Part shown: positions 6,636 to 6,784 of the stretch, piece after piece
Layout of the letters: each line of letters begins with the position of its first letter
Numbering within the stretch: position 1 is the stretch's first letter
Source of the DNA: Verrucomicrobiota bacterium
GTDB taxonomy: Bacteria; Verrucomicrobiota; Verrucomicrobiia; Chthoniobacterales; UBA10450
Length of the DNA stretch: 6,784 nt
Assembly (NCBI GenBank): GCA_003221375.1
Contig: QHRI01000180.1
Coordinates: 1-6,784 of the forward strand
Direction of reading: 5' to 3'
The notes under the pieces: generated by a model
What the model was told of the DNA's origin: nothing
What the model saw: only the letters and a program-made list of their open reading frames with translations
Databases searched by the model: none
Program-made: the position numbers and the translations under genes

Positions 6636-6644
6636 CCCCTTCCT
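6636..6644 (-). promoter_or_regulatory. Ribosome-binding site of the secreted-protein gene
   Basis: On the minus strand AGGAAGGGG lies 7 bases before the ATG at 6628. It is a good Shine-Dalgarno match at good spacing and fixes the start of the 280-residue secreted protein. Confidence 0.6.
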
Positions 6645-6672
6645 GCGGCGCTCGATTTAACGTTAGCCCGCT

Positions 6673-6678
6673 GGAGAA
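6673..6678 (+). promoter_or_regulatory. Ribosome-binding site of the right-edge gene
   Basis: GGAGAA lies 9 bases before ATG 6688, a normal Shine-Dalgarno spacing. It supports the reading of the partial gene at the right edge. Confidence 0.55.
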
Positions 6679-6687
6679 TTCCATCTT

Positions 6688-6784
6688 ATGAAACGTCTCA
6701 TTCTTATTCTGGCCGTATTTTCGCTCGTGTTCCCGCTATTCGGGCAAGAGAAATCGTCACCGTTTAAAGATCAAAAGGACAAGG
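6688..6784 (+). CDS. Exported protein, N-terminus only (partial)
   Basis: Thirty-two codons are visible before the window ends. The peptide starts with a textbook signal sequence: MKR, a hydrophobic core LILILAVFSLVFPLFG, then QEKSSPFKDQKDK. Cleavage is likely near the Gly-Gln at 19-20. There is no lipobox cysteine, so it is probably a soluble periplasmic or secreted protein. The stretch FKDQKDK straight after the signal is reminiscent of FkpA/Mip-type FKBP prolyl isomerases, whose N-terminal domain often opens with a ...K-DK-SY-IG segment. The diagnostic part is beyond the edge, so this is only a guess. It is divergent from the lysozyme-like gene across 59 bases. Confidence 0.65.
   Translation, partial: MKRLILILAVFSLVFPLFGQEKSSPFKDQKDK

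Larger units (their letters stand above)
6629..6687. promoter_or_regulatory. Divergent intergenic region, likely promoters
   Basis: These 59 bases separate two divergently transcribed genes for exported proteins, so they probably carry at least one promoter. I see no convincing -35/-10 pair. The best minus-strand candidate is TTAAAT (6660-6655), with only a weak -35 partner (TGGAAT) 17 bases upstream of it. Promoter elements may extend into the coding ends. Confidence 0.3.

Overview
The window reads as chromosomal housekeeping DNA from a moderately GC-rich, Gram-negative-type bacterium. The ClpP, ClpX and trigger factor proteins, the short intergenic gaps and the secreted PPIase-like and L,D-transpeptidase genes fit a soil Verrucomicrobiota (Chthoniobacterales-like). 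That placement is an impression from protein character, not a computed assignment.

Left part (1-572): the window opens inside the last 36 codons of a gene that looks like imidazolonepropionase (hutI, histidine degradation). A short gene for an NTF2-fold DUF4440/SnoaL-like protein follows 23 bases later. A 67-base spacer with a perfect GC-rich palindrome separates this pair from the next operon.

Centre (573-5210): the proteostasis operon tig-clpP-clpX. Trigger factor receives nascent chains at the ribosome. ClpP is the serine-protease chamber and ClpX is the AAA+ unfoldase that feeds it. tig and clpP overlap by 4 bases (ATGA), and clpP and clpX are 17 bases apart, so the three genes are probably co-transcribed. 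lon, which often follows clpX in Proteobacteria, is absent; cinA lies there instead. The clpX-cinA spacer holds a small hairpin and then a striking array: tandem 7-9 base GTTANAA-type units on one strand followed by the same units in inverse orientation. The N-terminal domain of the CinA protein lacks about 25 residues that the family normally has.

Right part (5162-6784): two genes on the minus strand, 3 bases apart, encode exported proteins. The first is an unrecognised secreted protein with a lysozyme-like E...GIGH pattern, and the second is a YkuD-type L,D-transpeptidase. Together they suggest an envelope or peptidoglycan-remodelling unit. The transpeptidase gene runs tail-to-tail into cinA with a 49-base coding overlap. 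At the far right, across a 59-base divergent spacer, a plus-strand gene for another exported protein starts and is cut by the window edge.

No tRNA, rRNA, insertion sequence, CRISPR array or defence system was seen. No gene-free stretch exceeds 300 bases; the longest are 107 bases (3907-4013), 67 bases (506-572) and 59 bases (6629-6687).
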